Assembly (NCBI GenBank): GCA_017509065.1 | Contig: JAFWQM010000009.1 | Location: 112,775-176,774, forward strand | Length of the DNA stretch: 64,000 nucleotides | Source of the DNA: Clostridia bacterium | GTDB lineage: Bacteria > Bacillota_A > Clostridia > Christensenellales > Aristaeellaceae | Reading direction: 5' to 3' | Shown here: positions 8,211 through 16,551 of the stretch, in pieces | Position numbering within the stretch: the stretch's first letter is position 1 | Layout of the letters: every line of letters begins with the position of its first letter | Translations under genes and position numbers: made by a program | The notes under the pieces: model-generated | What the model saw: only the letters and a program-made list of their open reading frames with translations | What the model was told of the DNA's origin: nothing | Databases searched by the model: none

Positions 8211-9668
8211 ATGAAACAGATTTCCATCAAGAAAAACTTCATCATGAACGTTCTCGTTTCGCTGTCCAACGCGCTGTTCCCGTTGGTCACGTACCTGTAC
8301 GCCGCGCGTATCCTGCTGCCGGAAGGCATGGGAAAGTATACGTTCGCCGCGTCGCTGATCGCGTGGTTTTCCATGTTTGCGCAGCTGGGCATCCCGGAAT
8401 ACGGCGTGCGGGCGGCGGCGAAGGCGCGTGACAGCCGGGTGGAGCTGACGCGGACGGCGCACGAACTGATCATGATCAACCTGATCATGAACGCCGCCGT
8501 ATACCTGGCCTTTTTTCTGGCATTGGCCGTGGTGCCAAGGCTCCAGGAAGAAAAGAAGCTTTACATCCTCATGAGCGTGACCATCCTGCTGACCTCTCTG
8601 GGCATGGAATGGCTGTACAAGGGCCTGGAGCGCTACGGCTACATTGCCGTCCGGACACTGATCTGTAAAGCGGCGGCGCTCACGATGGTGTTCCTGCTGG
8701 TGAAAGAACAAAAGGATTATGTGGTTTACGGCGTGCTGTCCATCGCCGCCGCTTCCGCGTCCAATATCCTGAATCTGGTGTTCGCCCAGAAATATATCGG
8801 ATTCCGGCCTGTCGGCGGATATAACCTGCTTCGCCATATGAAGCCGGTGCTGGTCTTTTTCGCGATGGCTTGCGCCACGACGGTGTATACGAACCTGGAC
8901 GTGCTGATGCTGGGCTTCATGCGCAGCGAAGCGGACGTCGGGATTTACAATGCCTCGGTGCGGGTGAAATCCCTGCTGGTCAGCGTGATCACAGCGCTTG
9001 GCACGGTGATGCTGCCGCGGGCGGTTTATTACGTTCATCACGGACGGATGGAAGACTTTCAGAGTATGAGCCGCAAAGCCCTGCACTTCGTTTTCCTGGC
9101 GGCCTTGCCCTGCCTGGTGTTTTTTTCCCTGTTTGCCGGGCCCACCATCAATCTGCTGTCCGGGCCGAAATTCCTGGCGGCTGTGCGCCCGATGCGCGCG
9201 TTGATGCCGACGCTGCTTTTGATCGGCGTCACCAACATCCTGGGGCTTGAAATCATGGTGCCGACCGATCGGGAGAGGTATGTGCTGTATTCCGTGGTCA
9301 CCGGAGCGCTGGTCGATCTGATTCTGAACGCGATACTCATTCCGAAATATGCGGCGACAGGCGCTGCGTTCAGCACGCTGGTGGCGGAAGCGTGTGTGCT
9401 TTTGATGCAGCTTTGGTTCCTGCGAAAAGAAGCGCGGCAGATGTTTTCTGAGATTTCTTACGGACGGATTCTCCTGGCTCTGGTTCCCGCCGTGCTTATG
9501 TCCTTCTGGATCACGGGGCTCCACTGGAACGGCTTTATCACGCTCGCGCTCGCTGCCGCGCTGTTTTTCAGCGCGTACGGCGGAACGCTGCTGTTCATCC
9601 GCGAACCCATGGCGCTTTCGCTGGCCGGATTCGTTGGGAAGATGCTGAAGAAATGGAAGAGGATATGA
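8211..9668 (+). CDS. Wzx-type oligosaccharide flippase (MOP superfamily)
   Basis: A 485-residue membrane protein with about 12-14 hydrophobic helices over its whole length, starting with SIKKNFIMNVLVSLSNALFPLVTY, a typical polysaccharide_synt N terminus. It should move a lipid-linked glycan across the cytoplasmic membrane for later polymerisation or transfer. The start is 1 bp after the stop of the DUF4422 gene, and its end overlaps the next glycosyltransferase by 16 bp, showing tight coupling. The presence of a flippase, without a Wzy-like polymerase in this cluster, suggests either a short glycan or a polymerase elsewhere. Confidence 0.9.
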   Translation: MKQISIKKNFIMNVLVSLSNALFPLVTYLYAARILLPEGMGKYTFAASLIAWFSMFAQLGIPEYGVRAAAKARDSRVELTRTAHELIMINLIMNAAVYLAFFLALAVVPRLQEEKKLYILMSVTILLTSLGMEWLYKGLERYGYIAVRTLICKAAALTMVFLLVKEQKDYVVYGVLSIAAASASNILNLVFAQKYIGFRPVGGYNLLRHMKPVLVFFAMACATTVYTNLDVLMLGFMRSEADVGIYNASVRVKSLLVSVITALGTVMLPRAVYYVHHGRMEDFQSMSRKALHFVFLAALPCLVFFSLFAGPTINLLSGPKFLAAVRPMRALMPTLLLIGVTNILGLEIMVPTDRERYVLYSVVTGALVDLILNAILIPKYAATGAAFSTLVAEACVLLMQLWFLRKEARQMFSEISYGRILLALVPAVLMSFWITGLHWNGFITLALAAALFFSAYGGTLLFIREPMALSLAGFVGKMLKKWKRI

Positions 9669-10645
9669 CGCAGGAAAAGAAAACGCTGATTTCGGTGATC
9701 GTGCCGGTGTACCGGGTGGAAGCGTACCTGGAAAAGTGCGTGCAGTCCATCCTGGCGCAGGATATGGAGGACTTTGAGCTGATCCTGGTGGACGACGGTT
9801 CGCCGGACGGCTGCGGCGAAATCTGCCGGCGTTTTGCTGAAAAGGACGGGCGAGTCCGCTGCATCCGCAAGAAAAACGGCGGCCTGTCGGACGCGCGCAA
9901 CGCAGGTATCGGCGCGGCGCGCGGGGAATATCTGTCCTTCATTGACGCGGACGATTATGTGGAAAAAACGTATCTGAGCTTCCTGCTGTCCCTCATTCGC
10001 GCCGTGCCCGGCTGCAAGGTGAGTCAGGCCAACCACTTTGTGGAACGCAACGGGAAAAGCCGCCCGGAGTATTCGCTGGAAGACAGGGCCGTGTTTTCCG
10101 CTCATGACGCCTTTGAAGCGGTGCTGTACCATGACCGCGTGGACGTGAGCGGGTGGGGGAAGCTTTATCACCGTTCCGTGTTTGATACCCTGCGCTATCC
10201 CAAGGGCAGGCTGTACGAGGACACTTGTATTTTCGGGGACATCCTGCTCAGCACGGATGTATACGTCTATGGCGGCCGGCCGCAATACCATTATGTGCAG
10301 CGGGAAAACTCCATTGTAAACAAGAGGTTTTCCGAAAACACCATGCAGTTCGTCGAAGCCGTGGAACGGCTGACGGATACTGCGCTGCGGGCGTACCCCG
10401 ATCTAAAGCAGGCGTGTCTTCGCCGCATGACCCATGCGCGGCTGAGCGTGCTCAGGTACATGGAGCACTGTCCGCCGGAATACTGTTCCCTGCGGGATGA
10501 ATTTAGGAAAAGCGTGCTTCGCGACGCCCCGGCGGTGTGCGCGGACGCGCGCGCGCCAAAGCGCGACAAGCTGGCGATGCGGCTGCTGCAACTTGGGTAT
10601 TTCCCGTTTTATAAAACCTGGAATCTGTACAGCAGGGTGCGCTGA
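9653..10645 (+). CDS. Glycosyltransferase family 2 (GT-A fold)
   Basis: A 330-residue inverting glycosyltransferase. It shows SVIVPVYRVEAYLEKC near the N terminus, the nucleotide-binding VDDGSPDGCG, the NGGLSDARNAGI block and the metal-binding FIDADDYVE near residue 97. Starts at 9653 or 9665 are both possible; the second has GGAAGAGG just upstream. It overlaps the flippase gene. The donor and acceptor sugars cannot be read from sequence. Confidence 0.9.
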   Translation: MEEDMTQEKKTLISVIVPVYRVEAYLEKCVQSILAQDMEDFELILVDDGSPDGCGEICRRFAEKDGRVRCIRKKNGGLSDARNAGIGAARGEYLSFIDADDYVEKTYLSFLLSLIRAVPGCKVSQANHFVERNGKSRPEYSLEDRAVFSAHDAFEAVLYHDRVDVSGWGKLYHRSVFDTLRYPKGRLYEDTCIFGDILLSTDVYVYGGRPQYHYVQRENSIVNKRFSENTMQFVEAVERLTDTALRAYPDLKQACLRRMTHARLSVLRYMEHCPPEYCSLRDEFRKSVLRDAPAVCADARAPKRDKLAMRLLQLGYFPFYKTWNLYSRVR

Positions 10646-10667
10646 ATAACGGAAAGCGGGGGAGACG

Positions 10668-11660
10668 GTGAACGGCAAGCTATTGACGGTTTCGATCGCC
10701 GCGTACAACGTGGAAGCGTTCATTGAGCGCGCGCTGGATTCCGTATGCGTTGAGAGCGTGATCGACAGGCTGGAAATCTTCGTGGTGGACGATGGCGGAA
10801 CGGACGGAACGATGCGGATCGCGCAGCGGTTCGCCGACCGGTATCCGGCGTCCGTATTTCCCGTGCACAAGGAAAACGGCGGCTACGGCTCTACGGTCAA
10901 TTACAGCCTTGCCCACGCTGCGGGCACGTTTTTTAAGCTGCTGGACGGCGACGACTGGTTCGATTCCGAAGGGCTGATCAGGCTGCTGGAAGCGCTGGAA
11001 AAGACCGACGCGGATATCGTCATGACAAATTACAGAACCGGCCCCGAACCGGAGCGCATGACCGTCCGCGACTATTATGCCGAGGAGGGCGGCGGTGTTA
11101 AGGATTTATCCCGGTTTACCGCAAAAAGCGATTTCGGCATGTGGGCCATGACATTCCGCACGAAGGTGCTCAGGGACTGCAAACTATGGCTTCCTGAGCG
11201 CGTTCTCTACACCGACGCGCTGGTGGTAGCTTATCCTTTGGCAGTAGCGAAAACGATGCAGTACTTCGATTTTTGCGTGTACTGCTACCGCGTCGGCCAG
11301 GACGGGCAGAGCATGTCCAGGCAGTCCATTGCAAAGCATTATCAGGATATGGTCAGCCTGGACATCCGCCTCGCGGAGTACTGCGCCGGGCAGAAGCAAA
11401 ATCCGAATTATCCGCTGATCCGAAAGCGGGTCAGCGAGTACCACGCGGGCACCGTCCATTTTATGCTGCTCCTGTCCATCTGCCGAAAAAGCCTGCGTGA
11501 AATTAAGGAGCTGGACAAAAAAATCCACTCCATATCCGAGGATACTTACCGCTTCGCCGAAAACGCCGGGCATACCGGCACCCTGCTTCGCGTCATGCGT
11601 AGAACAGGATATCTTCCGTATTGGGGCATGGTCTTTTTTCAAAACAAGTTGAAATACTGA
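10668..11660 (+). CDS. Glycosyltransferase family 2, second copy
   Basis: A 330-residue GT-A enzyme with SIAAYNVEAFIERALDS, VVDDGGTDGT and the acidic motif LLDGDDWF near residue 88. It begins with GTG after GCGGGGGAGA and ends the polysaccharide operon, followed by a strong terminator. It is only moderately similar to the preceding enzyme, so it likely adds a different residue of the glycan. Confidence 0.88.
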   Translation: MNGKLLTVSIAAYNVEAFIERALDSVCVESVIDRLEIFVVDDGGTDGTMRIAQRFADRYPASVFPVHKENGGYGSTVNYSLAHAAGTFFKLLDGDDWFDSEGLIRLLEALEKTDADIVMTNYRTGPEPERMTVRDYYAEEGGGVKDLSRFTAKSDFGMWAMTFRTKVLRDCKLWLPERVLYTDALVVAYPLAVAKTMQYFDFCVYCYRVGQDGQSMSRQSIAKHYQDMVSLDIRLAEYCAGQKQNPNYPLIRKRVSEYHAGTVHFMLLLSICRKSLREIKELDKKIHSISEDTYRFAENAGHTGTLLRVMRRTGYLPYWGMVFFQNKLKY

Positions 11661-11694
11661 CGGCTCGCGTACGACGGGAGAGTTTTAAGAAATA

Positions 11695-11737
11695 GCGCGG
11701 AATCTCAACCAAACCGGTTGAATTCCGCGCCGTTTTT
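11695..11737 (+). terminator. Terminator of the polysaccharide operon
   Basis: A long stem with left arm 11695-11710 (GCGCGGAAT...TCAACC) and right arm 11715-11730 (GGTTGAATTCCGCGC), followed by a T-rich stretch starting at 11732. Confidence 0.9.
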
Positions 11738-11796
11738 GTATGGATAAAGCATATTGATACAAGCCTTTGGCTGATAAGCATATTTGCTTCAATCGC

Positions 11797-12714
11797 TCAT
11801 TTCCAAAGCGAATTGGGATAGATCCCATCCTTTTTCATCTGGGCGATGACGGCCTGCACCTGGGGCATGTCGGCCTGATAGGTGATGCCGTACCATTTTT
11901 CCGGGCAGGGCAGCACGCGCACTTTGGCTTTTCCCTCGGCGATCAGCTGATTGGGAATGAGCGGCAGGAAGTATTCGCATTTGAGCGGGTTTTTCGGCAG
12001 GTTTTCCTGAAGGAACGCGGCAAAGCGGCCTTCGATTTCTTTCAGGATGTCAGGCGTGAATCCCCAGAAATTCATGGATACCGTGGTGCCGTTCGGCAAG
12101 AAGGTAAAGGTTTTGCCATCGTCTTCGGTGAAGGCTGCGCCACCGTCGCGGGGCTCGATATGGGTGCGCTCCACGATGCCGGTCAAAAACTGGCCGCTCG
12201 CGTCCAAGGCGCAGACGCCGCGGGCAACATGGCCATTCTCAGTCAGCGTGTTTTCCACCTGATAGCCGACCATGGCGTATTCTTCGGCGGGATGGTCGGA
12301 AGTCAGATAATCGTGGATGATCCTGAAGGAGTCCTTACCGTAGAAATCGTCCGCGTTGATGACGGAGAAGGGTGCGTCAATGGCGTCCTTGGCGCAGAGC
12401 ACGGCATGGGCGGTGCCCCAGGGCTTTTCGCGGCCTTCGGGCACGGAGAACCCGGCAGGCAGTATTTCCGGCCGCTGGTGGACGTACACGATTTCCGCCG
12501 CGCCGCCGACGCGCTTGCCCAGTGTGTCGCGGAACAGCTGCTCGTTTTCCGGTTTCACGATCAGGATGATCCTGCCAAAACCCGCGCGCACGGCGTCAAA
12601 AATCGAATAGTCGATGATCCAGTGGTTCTGCGGGTCAACGGACGCCATCTGTTTGAGCCCCCCGTACCGGCTGCCAAGCCCGGCGGCCATAATCACCAGC
12701 TGCGGCTTCTTCAT
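11797..12714 (-). CDS. Sugar-phosphate nucleotidyltransferase-like protein
   Basis: A 305-residue nucleotidyltransferase. The signature MAAGLGSRYGGLKQM near residues 9-23 binds the NTP, and INADDFYG carries the metal ligand. The variant GLKQM and the sequence IIDYSIFDAVRAGF mark the subgroup that is often linked with kinases or cholinephosphate-type transferases and not with RmlA or GalU. ATG 12714 follows GGGGGAT and gives the family N terminus. It may supply an activated sugar or alcohol to the neighbouring surface glycan cluster; that link is inferred only from proximity, as the two are convergent. Confidence 0.75.
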   Translation of the reverse strand: MKKPQLVIMAAGLGSRYGGLKQMASVDPQNHWIIDYSIFDAVRAGFGRIILIVKPENEQLFRDTLGKRVGGAAEIVYVHQRPEILPAGFSVPEGREKPWGTAHAVLCAKDAIDAPFSVINADDFYGKDSFRIIHDYLTSDHPAEEYAMVGYQVENTLTENGHVARGVCALDASGQFLTGIVERTHIEPRDGGAAFTEDDGKTFTFLPNGTTVSMNFWGFTPDILKEIEGRFAAFLQENLPKNPLKCEYFLPLIPNQLIAEGKAKVRVLPCPEKWYGITYQADMPQVQAVIAQMKKDGIYPNSLWK

Positions 12715-12765
12715 TATCAATAAATCCCCCTGTCCATAATAGCCTTTCAGAGCACACACAGTATA

Positions 12766-14286
12766 TTACAGTTTGCCGGTTTTGTCCATGGCTTTTTCCG
12801 CGTCCAGCCGCAAAATCCGCGCGTTCAGGTGTTCCAGGAACGTTCTATCGTGCTCCACCAGCAGCATGGTTGGGCGGAACTGGACGATGAGCCGCTCAAT
12901 CTGCATGCGGGAGAGCAGGTCGATGTAGTTGAGCGGTTCGTCCCACACGTACAGATGCGCCTGCTGGCACAGGCTGCGGGCAATCAGCGCTTTTTTCTGC
13001 TGGCCCGCGCTGAGGGCTTCGAGGGGCTTGTCGAATTGCTCCCGCGCAAAGTCCAGCTTGCGCAGGATGGTTTTGAACAGCGTTTCGTCGATGCTGTTTT
13101 CCTGAATGAAGGAACGCATGTCGCCGCGTAAATGCGCCTGCTGCGGCACCACGGACAGGATCAGTCCGCTGGCCAGGCGGATTTCCCCGGCAGATGGGCT
13201 GAGCTCGCCGGTCAGCGCCTTGATGACGCTGGTTTTGCCGCAGCCATTCTTTCCCGTCAGGGCCAGGATATCGCCGTTCATGAGGGTGAAATTCAGGTCG
13301 GAGAGGATGACCCTGTCCCCGTAGCTGATTTCCGTGCCGCGGCAGGTGATCAGCCGCCCGGAGGGATGGGGGAGCGGGAAGATTTTCAGGTCGTCCGCCC
13401 GCTCCAGGTTTTTGAGCAGTCCTTCCTTTTCCTCGATTTCGCGCTCCATCCGGGTTTCCAGGTTCTTTCTGCGCTGCTGCATGCGGCGGGATTTTTCGCC
13501 GTAATAAGCCCTGGCGTCCATGGACTTTTCCCGCCCGCCGGGGCGGATGCCGATTTTCTGCCCTTCCGCGTGGTCGGCCCAGGCGTTCGCCTGCCGAGCG
13601 GCGGATTTCAAAGAAGAAATTTCCTTTTTCAGCCGTTCGTTTTCATTGATTTCAAATTCGTCCTGCCGTCGCTTGTTTTCCTCCCAAGAGGAGAAGTTGC
13701 CCCTCTGCACCTCGATGTTCGCCCGGTTGATGGACAGCACGTGGTCGATGCATCCGTCCAAAAATGCGCGGTCGTGGGACACCAAAATGAACCCCTTCTT
13801 GCCGTTCAGATATCGGCTCATCACCTCGCGCCCGTGCATGTCCAGGTGATTGGTGGGCTCGTCGATCAATAGGAAGTGATGCTCCCGGGCAAACAGCGCG
13901 GCAAGCAGCACCTTGGCCTGCTCCCCGCCCGATAGGGAGGAGAAGGGGCGGGAGAGGATGTATTCCTCCACATCCAGGCAGGAGATTTCCTTCAGGAACC
14001 GCCATACCTGCCCTTCCGCGTCCATGTCCGCGGCGATTTCCAGCGGCGTTTTCGATGCGTCGGGAACGGTGAAGGGGAAATAGTCGAACTTTGTCGGCGC
14101 GCTCACCGCGCCATGGTCTGACAGCTCGCCGTGGAGAATCCTGAGCAGTGTGGTTTTTCCCCGTCCGTTCCTGGCGATGAAGCCCAGCTTCCAGTCTGTG
14201 TCCACGGCAAAGGAAGCGTCGTTGAAAATCAAATCAGGACTGCCATCATAGGCAAATGTCAAATGAGATACCTGTATCCGCGCCAT
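12766..14286 (-). CDS. ABC-F protein, Lsa-type ribosomal protection family
   Basis: A 506-residue soluble protein with two ATPase domains and no membrane segments. The first domain has RNGRGKTT in place of the usual Walker A, signature LSGGEQAKV and Walker B LLIDEPTNHLD; the second has GKNGCGKTS and LSAGQQKKA. Between them lies the charged linker region rich in Arg/Lys. The N terminus MARIQVSHLTFAYDG and RNGRGKTT resemble the Lsa/VgaL subgroup, members of which displace lincosamide, streptogramin A and pleuromutilin antibiotics from the ribosome. The start at 14286 follows CGGAGG. The long leader carries an attenuator-like arrangement, which fits a drug-inducible ABC-F. Substrate range is inference. 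Confidence 0.85.
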   Translation of the reverse strand: MARIQVSHLTFAYDGSPDLIFNDASFAVDTDWKLGFIARNGRGKTTLLRILHGELSDHGAVSAPTKFDYFPFTVPDASKTPLEIAADMDAEGQVWRFLKEISCLDVEEYILSRPFSSLSGGEQAKVLLAALFAREHHFLLIDEPTNHLDMHGREVMSRYLNGKKGFILVSHDRAFLDGCIDHVLSINRANIEVQRGNFSSWEENKRRQDEFEINENERLKKEISSLKSAARQANAWADHAEGQKIGIRPGGREKSMDARAYYGEKSRRMQQRRKNLETRMEREIEEKEGLLKNLERADDLKIFPLPHPSGRLITCRGTEISYGDRVILSDLNFTLMNGDILALTGKNGCGKTSVIKALTGELSPSAGEIRLASGLILSVVPQQAHLRGDMRSFIQENSIDETLFKTILRKLDFAREQFDKPLEALSAGQQKKALIARSLCQQAHLYVWDEPLNYIDLLSRMQIERLIVQFRPTMLLVEHDRTFLEHLNARILRLDAEKAMDKTGKL

Positions 14287-14408
14287 ATAAACCTCCGAAT
14301 GATTCGTCCGCAGGCCGTGGCAGTCTTTTATTTCATGGCGTCGCGAAAAAGGGCGCGCGGAATGAACACAAAAAAGACGCGCTATTCTGGCCTGCCGGGG
14401 CACAGGAA

Positions 14409-14438
14409 AACAAGGCATGCAAACGGCATGCTTTTGTT
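14409..14438 (-). terminator. Intrinsic terminator-like hairpin in the ABC-F leader
   Basis: On the minus strand, AACAAAAGCATGC and GCATGCCTTGTT pair around CGTTT and are followed by TTTTCC. It lies about 120 nt before the ABC-F start codon and downstream of a three-codon leader ORF, the geometry of a transcription attenuator. Confidence 0.65.
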
Positions 14439-14484
14439 CTATGCCCGCTTGTCTGTCGACCTTCCGGTCAACACGGCAGAACCA

Positions 14485-14496
14485 TTATTTGCGCAT
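14485..14496 (-). CDS. Three-codon leader ORF of the ABC-F gene (M-R-K)
   Basis: On the minus strand ATG CGC AAA TAA, preceded 4 nt upstream by GAGGTGG (14507-14501), a strong ribosome binding site for such a short frame. It lies about 25 nt after the predicted transcription start and 50 nt before the terminator hairpin. Short leader ORFs that stall ribosomes are established for several ABC-F and methylase resistance genes; this assignment is by position and form only. Confidence 0.6.
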   Translation of the reverse strand: MRK

Positions 14497-14527
14497 CTTT
14501 CCACCTCTTTCATTTATTTTCGGCACC

Positions 14528-14556
14528 ATTATATCCGAAGCTGCGGGAAAAAGCAA
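14528..14556 (-). promoter_or_regulatory. Promoter of the ABC-F leader transcript
   Basis: On the minus strand TTGCTT (14556-14551), 17 bp, TATAAT (14533-14528). It gives a leader of about 235 nt before the ABC-F start codon. Confidence 0.75.
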
Positions 14557-14603
14557 GCACAAAGTTTCCATGAGCCAGACCCTGAAAAAACGTTTGTTTA
14601 CGC

Positions 14604-14632
14604 TTGACGGGAAAGCCCGATGAGAGTATAAT
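14604..14632 (+). promoter_or_regulatory. Promoter of the SecD-like gene
   Basis: TTGACG (14604-14609), 17 bp, TATAAT (14627-14632). Divergent from the ABC-F promoter, which lies 50 bp to the left. Confidence 0.75.
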
Positions 14633-14707
14633 GTGAAAGTCTACCGTATAAAGGAAACGCGGAATCGCGTTCGAAGAGCATCTTACAACGAGAGGAAGAG
14701 AATCATT

Positions 14708-16000
14708 ATGGCCAACAAATCCGCTTCTGTCCGCAAACCCATCACCTCCAGCACCAAGGGCCTTATCTGCCTGATCGTGCTTTGTGCCGTGCTGGTGTTT
14801 GTTTCCTGTATTTCCCTGGTCGGAATGCCTCTTGACAGCGAGGGTATTAACATCCTGCTGCCCTGGATGCCGTTGACCGGCGAAAACTGGCCCGCCTCCC
14901 TGCCCCTGGACCGCACGCTGGGCGGCGGAAACTACACTGAATATACCTTTACCCTGCCCGAAGACGCTTCCGCTGAGGATGCCGTGAAGGTCATCAAGAC
15001 CAGGCTGAATAACCTTGGCGAGACCGACGCCGACGTATCCCTGAAGGGCGATGTGATCCACACGGAACTGCGCAAGATGTCCGCTTCCTTTCGTAGCAGC
15101 AGGCTGTCCCTGGCCGTGATGGAAGGACATTTTGAATTCAAGGATGCCAACGGCACCGTGGTGCTGACGGAAAAAGACGTGGCGAGCGCGAAGCCGAATG
15201 TTAAGACCAGCTCTTCCACCTACACCATTTATCTCGATTTTAAACTCACTGACGAAGGAAAGCAGAAGCTGGCCGATGCCAATGCCTCCTATCTGAGCGT
15301 CACCTGCGACGACAACAGCGTGGCCTCTTATGCCACCGCTTCCAACGGTGAAGTGAGCGCTTATCTCGGCACCGGCGACACCGCTTATTCCACCGCTTAC
15401 AACCTGGCCTTCCTGATCAACAGCGGTTCCGTGGACGCGAAACTGACCCAGAGCGGCACCGGCGCTGTGGCCGCCTCCTCCGGCATCGTGCTGAATGTTG
15501 TGATTCTGCTGTGCGCCGCGCTGCTGGTGTGCACCCTGATTTATCTCGTCGTGATCGGCAAGCTCACCGGTGTTTCCGCCTTCGTTTCCGTCTGGTGTAC
15601 CCTGCTGCTGGCGATGTTCTTCCTGGCGACCGTGGTGGTGCCTTCCTCCACGATGCTCCACGTGAGCACGCTGATAGCGATTCTGCTGGGCGTTCTGCTT
15701 TCCATGTATGCCGCTGTCACCCGCACGACCGCGATCAGCAACCAGATCGGTGAAGGCAGCGCGCCGAAGCAGGCGACCAAGCTGGGCATGAAGAACGCCG
15801 CCAAGAACGTCTGGATCGCCCATGCCGGCGTCCTGGCCCTGGCCCTGATCCTGATGATCTTCTCCTTCTCCCGGGCCATCGGCTACGCGCTGTTCGCCGG
15901 CGTCCTGGCCAGCGCGCTGTCCACGCTGGCGATGCGCGCGTTCCAGCTGTGCTTCACCGCCATTACAAACAAGCCCTCCCTCTTTGGCAAGGTCAAGTAA
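14708..16000 (+). CDS. Divergent SecD-like membrane protein
   Basis: A 430-residue protein with one N-terminal membrane segment (near residues 18-40), a large extracytoplasmic part, and about five C-terminal membrane segments. The layout and several blocks match SecD: RLNNLG in the first periplasmic subdomain, MEGHFEFKDANGTVVLTEKDV in the second, and LAFLINSGSVDAKL before the second membrane segment. The membrane half is poorly conserved and lacks the usual SecDF motifs that carry the proton path. SecD normally uses proton motive force to pull preproteins from SecYEG. Start ATG 14708 follows AGAGGAAGAG. It may be a paralogue with altered function; the partner SecF is not here. Confidence 0.7.
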   Translation: MANKSASVRKPITSSTKGLICLIVLCAVLVFVSCISLVGMPLDSEGINILLPWMPLTGENWPASLPLDRTLGGGNYTEYTFTLPEDASAEDAVKVIKTRLNNLGETDADVSLKGDVIHTELRKMSASFRSSRLSLAVMEGHFEFKDANGTVVLTEKDVASAKPNVKTSSSTYTIYLDFKLTDEGKQKLADANASYLSVTCDDNSVASYATASNGEVSAYLGTGDTAYSTAYNLAFLINSGSVDAKLTQSGTGAVAASSGIVLNVVILLCAALLVCTLIYLVVIGKLTGVSAFVSVWCTLLLAMFFLATVVVPSSTMLHVSTLIAILLGVLLSMYAAVTRTTAISNQIGEGSAPKQATKLGMKNAAKNVWIAHAGVLALALILMIFSFSRAIGYALFAGVLASALSTLAMRAFQLCFTAITNKPSLFGKVK

Positions 16001-16009
16001 GCTTTTTTC

Positions 16010-16040
16010 AGGGTGCCGTTTCGCGCGGCACCCTCTTTTT
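16010..16040 (+). terminator. Terminator of the SecD-like gene
   Basis: GGGTGCCG (16011-16018) pairs with CGGCACCC (16026-16033), followed by TCTTTTT. Confidence 0.9.
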
Positions 16041-16080
16041 ATTCTTTTTTAGCTGGGTTCTCCTGACAGTTGACTTTAAT

Positions 16081-16490
16081 GAGGACGGAGCAAGGGGCTT
16101 TTTCAGCTCCCTGAACCCCTGAATCAAGGGCCTTCGGCCCCTGGACCCCAATAGCGGAAACTTATAGTCTGAATGAATCAGCTTTGTTCCCGCTGATACT
16201 TGAAAGAAACAGACAATTACACGGCGTCATGCTTCTGACCCGGCGGCAAAGCCGCTGACTTTCGTAACCCCAGCGCAACAGGCGGATGTTGTTTTCTTTA
16301 TCCAATTAAGTGATTTCGCCTATTGGGATGCAAGGGATGGATCCCTTGCCGCGGGGACGAACCGCCGATGACCGCCTGTGGCGGAAATCTCATCGGCGGT
16401 GAGATCAGCCGAAACAAGCAATGTCCGCTGTGCGGACTTGCGCCGATTGAGGCAGCGGAACTGGGGCCGCGGAGGCCCCAGCGGTCCTTA
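16081..16490 (+). repeat. Composite palindromic repeat A, copy A2
   Basis: This 550-bp gap before recJ is filled by a second copy of repeat A in the same orientation as A1. It starts GAGGACGGAGC, shows the hairpin GGGCC-ttc-GGCCC, the box CCAATAGCGGAAA, GTTCCCGCTG, and the left core arm TGCTTCTGACCCGG. The right core arm is missing: the sequence passes directly to CTTTCGTAACCCC. After the box CGCCTATTGGGATG and hairpin CAAGGGATGGATCCCTTG there is about 100 bp extra (including the hairpin CCGCCGATGA...TCATCGGCGG) before the closing hairpin CTGGGGCC/GGCCCCAG. It is therefore a rearranged copy. Confidence 0.75.
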
Positions 16491-16551
16491 TTCATTAAGG
16501 TAAGGAGCGGAACAATTACTATCCGGAAAACGACATCTGGGAGGATCAAGC

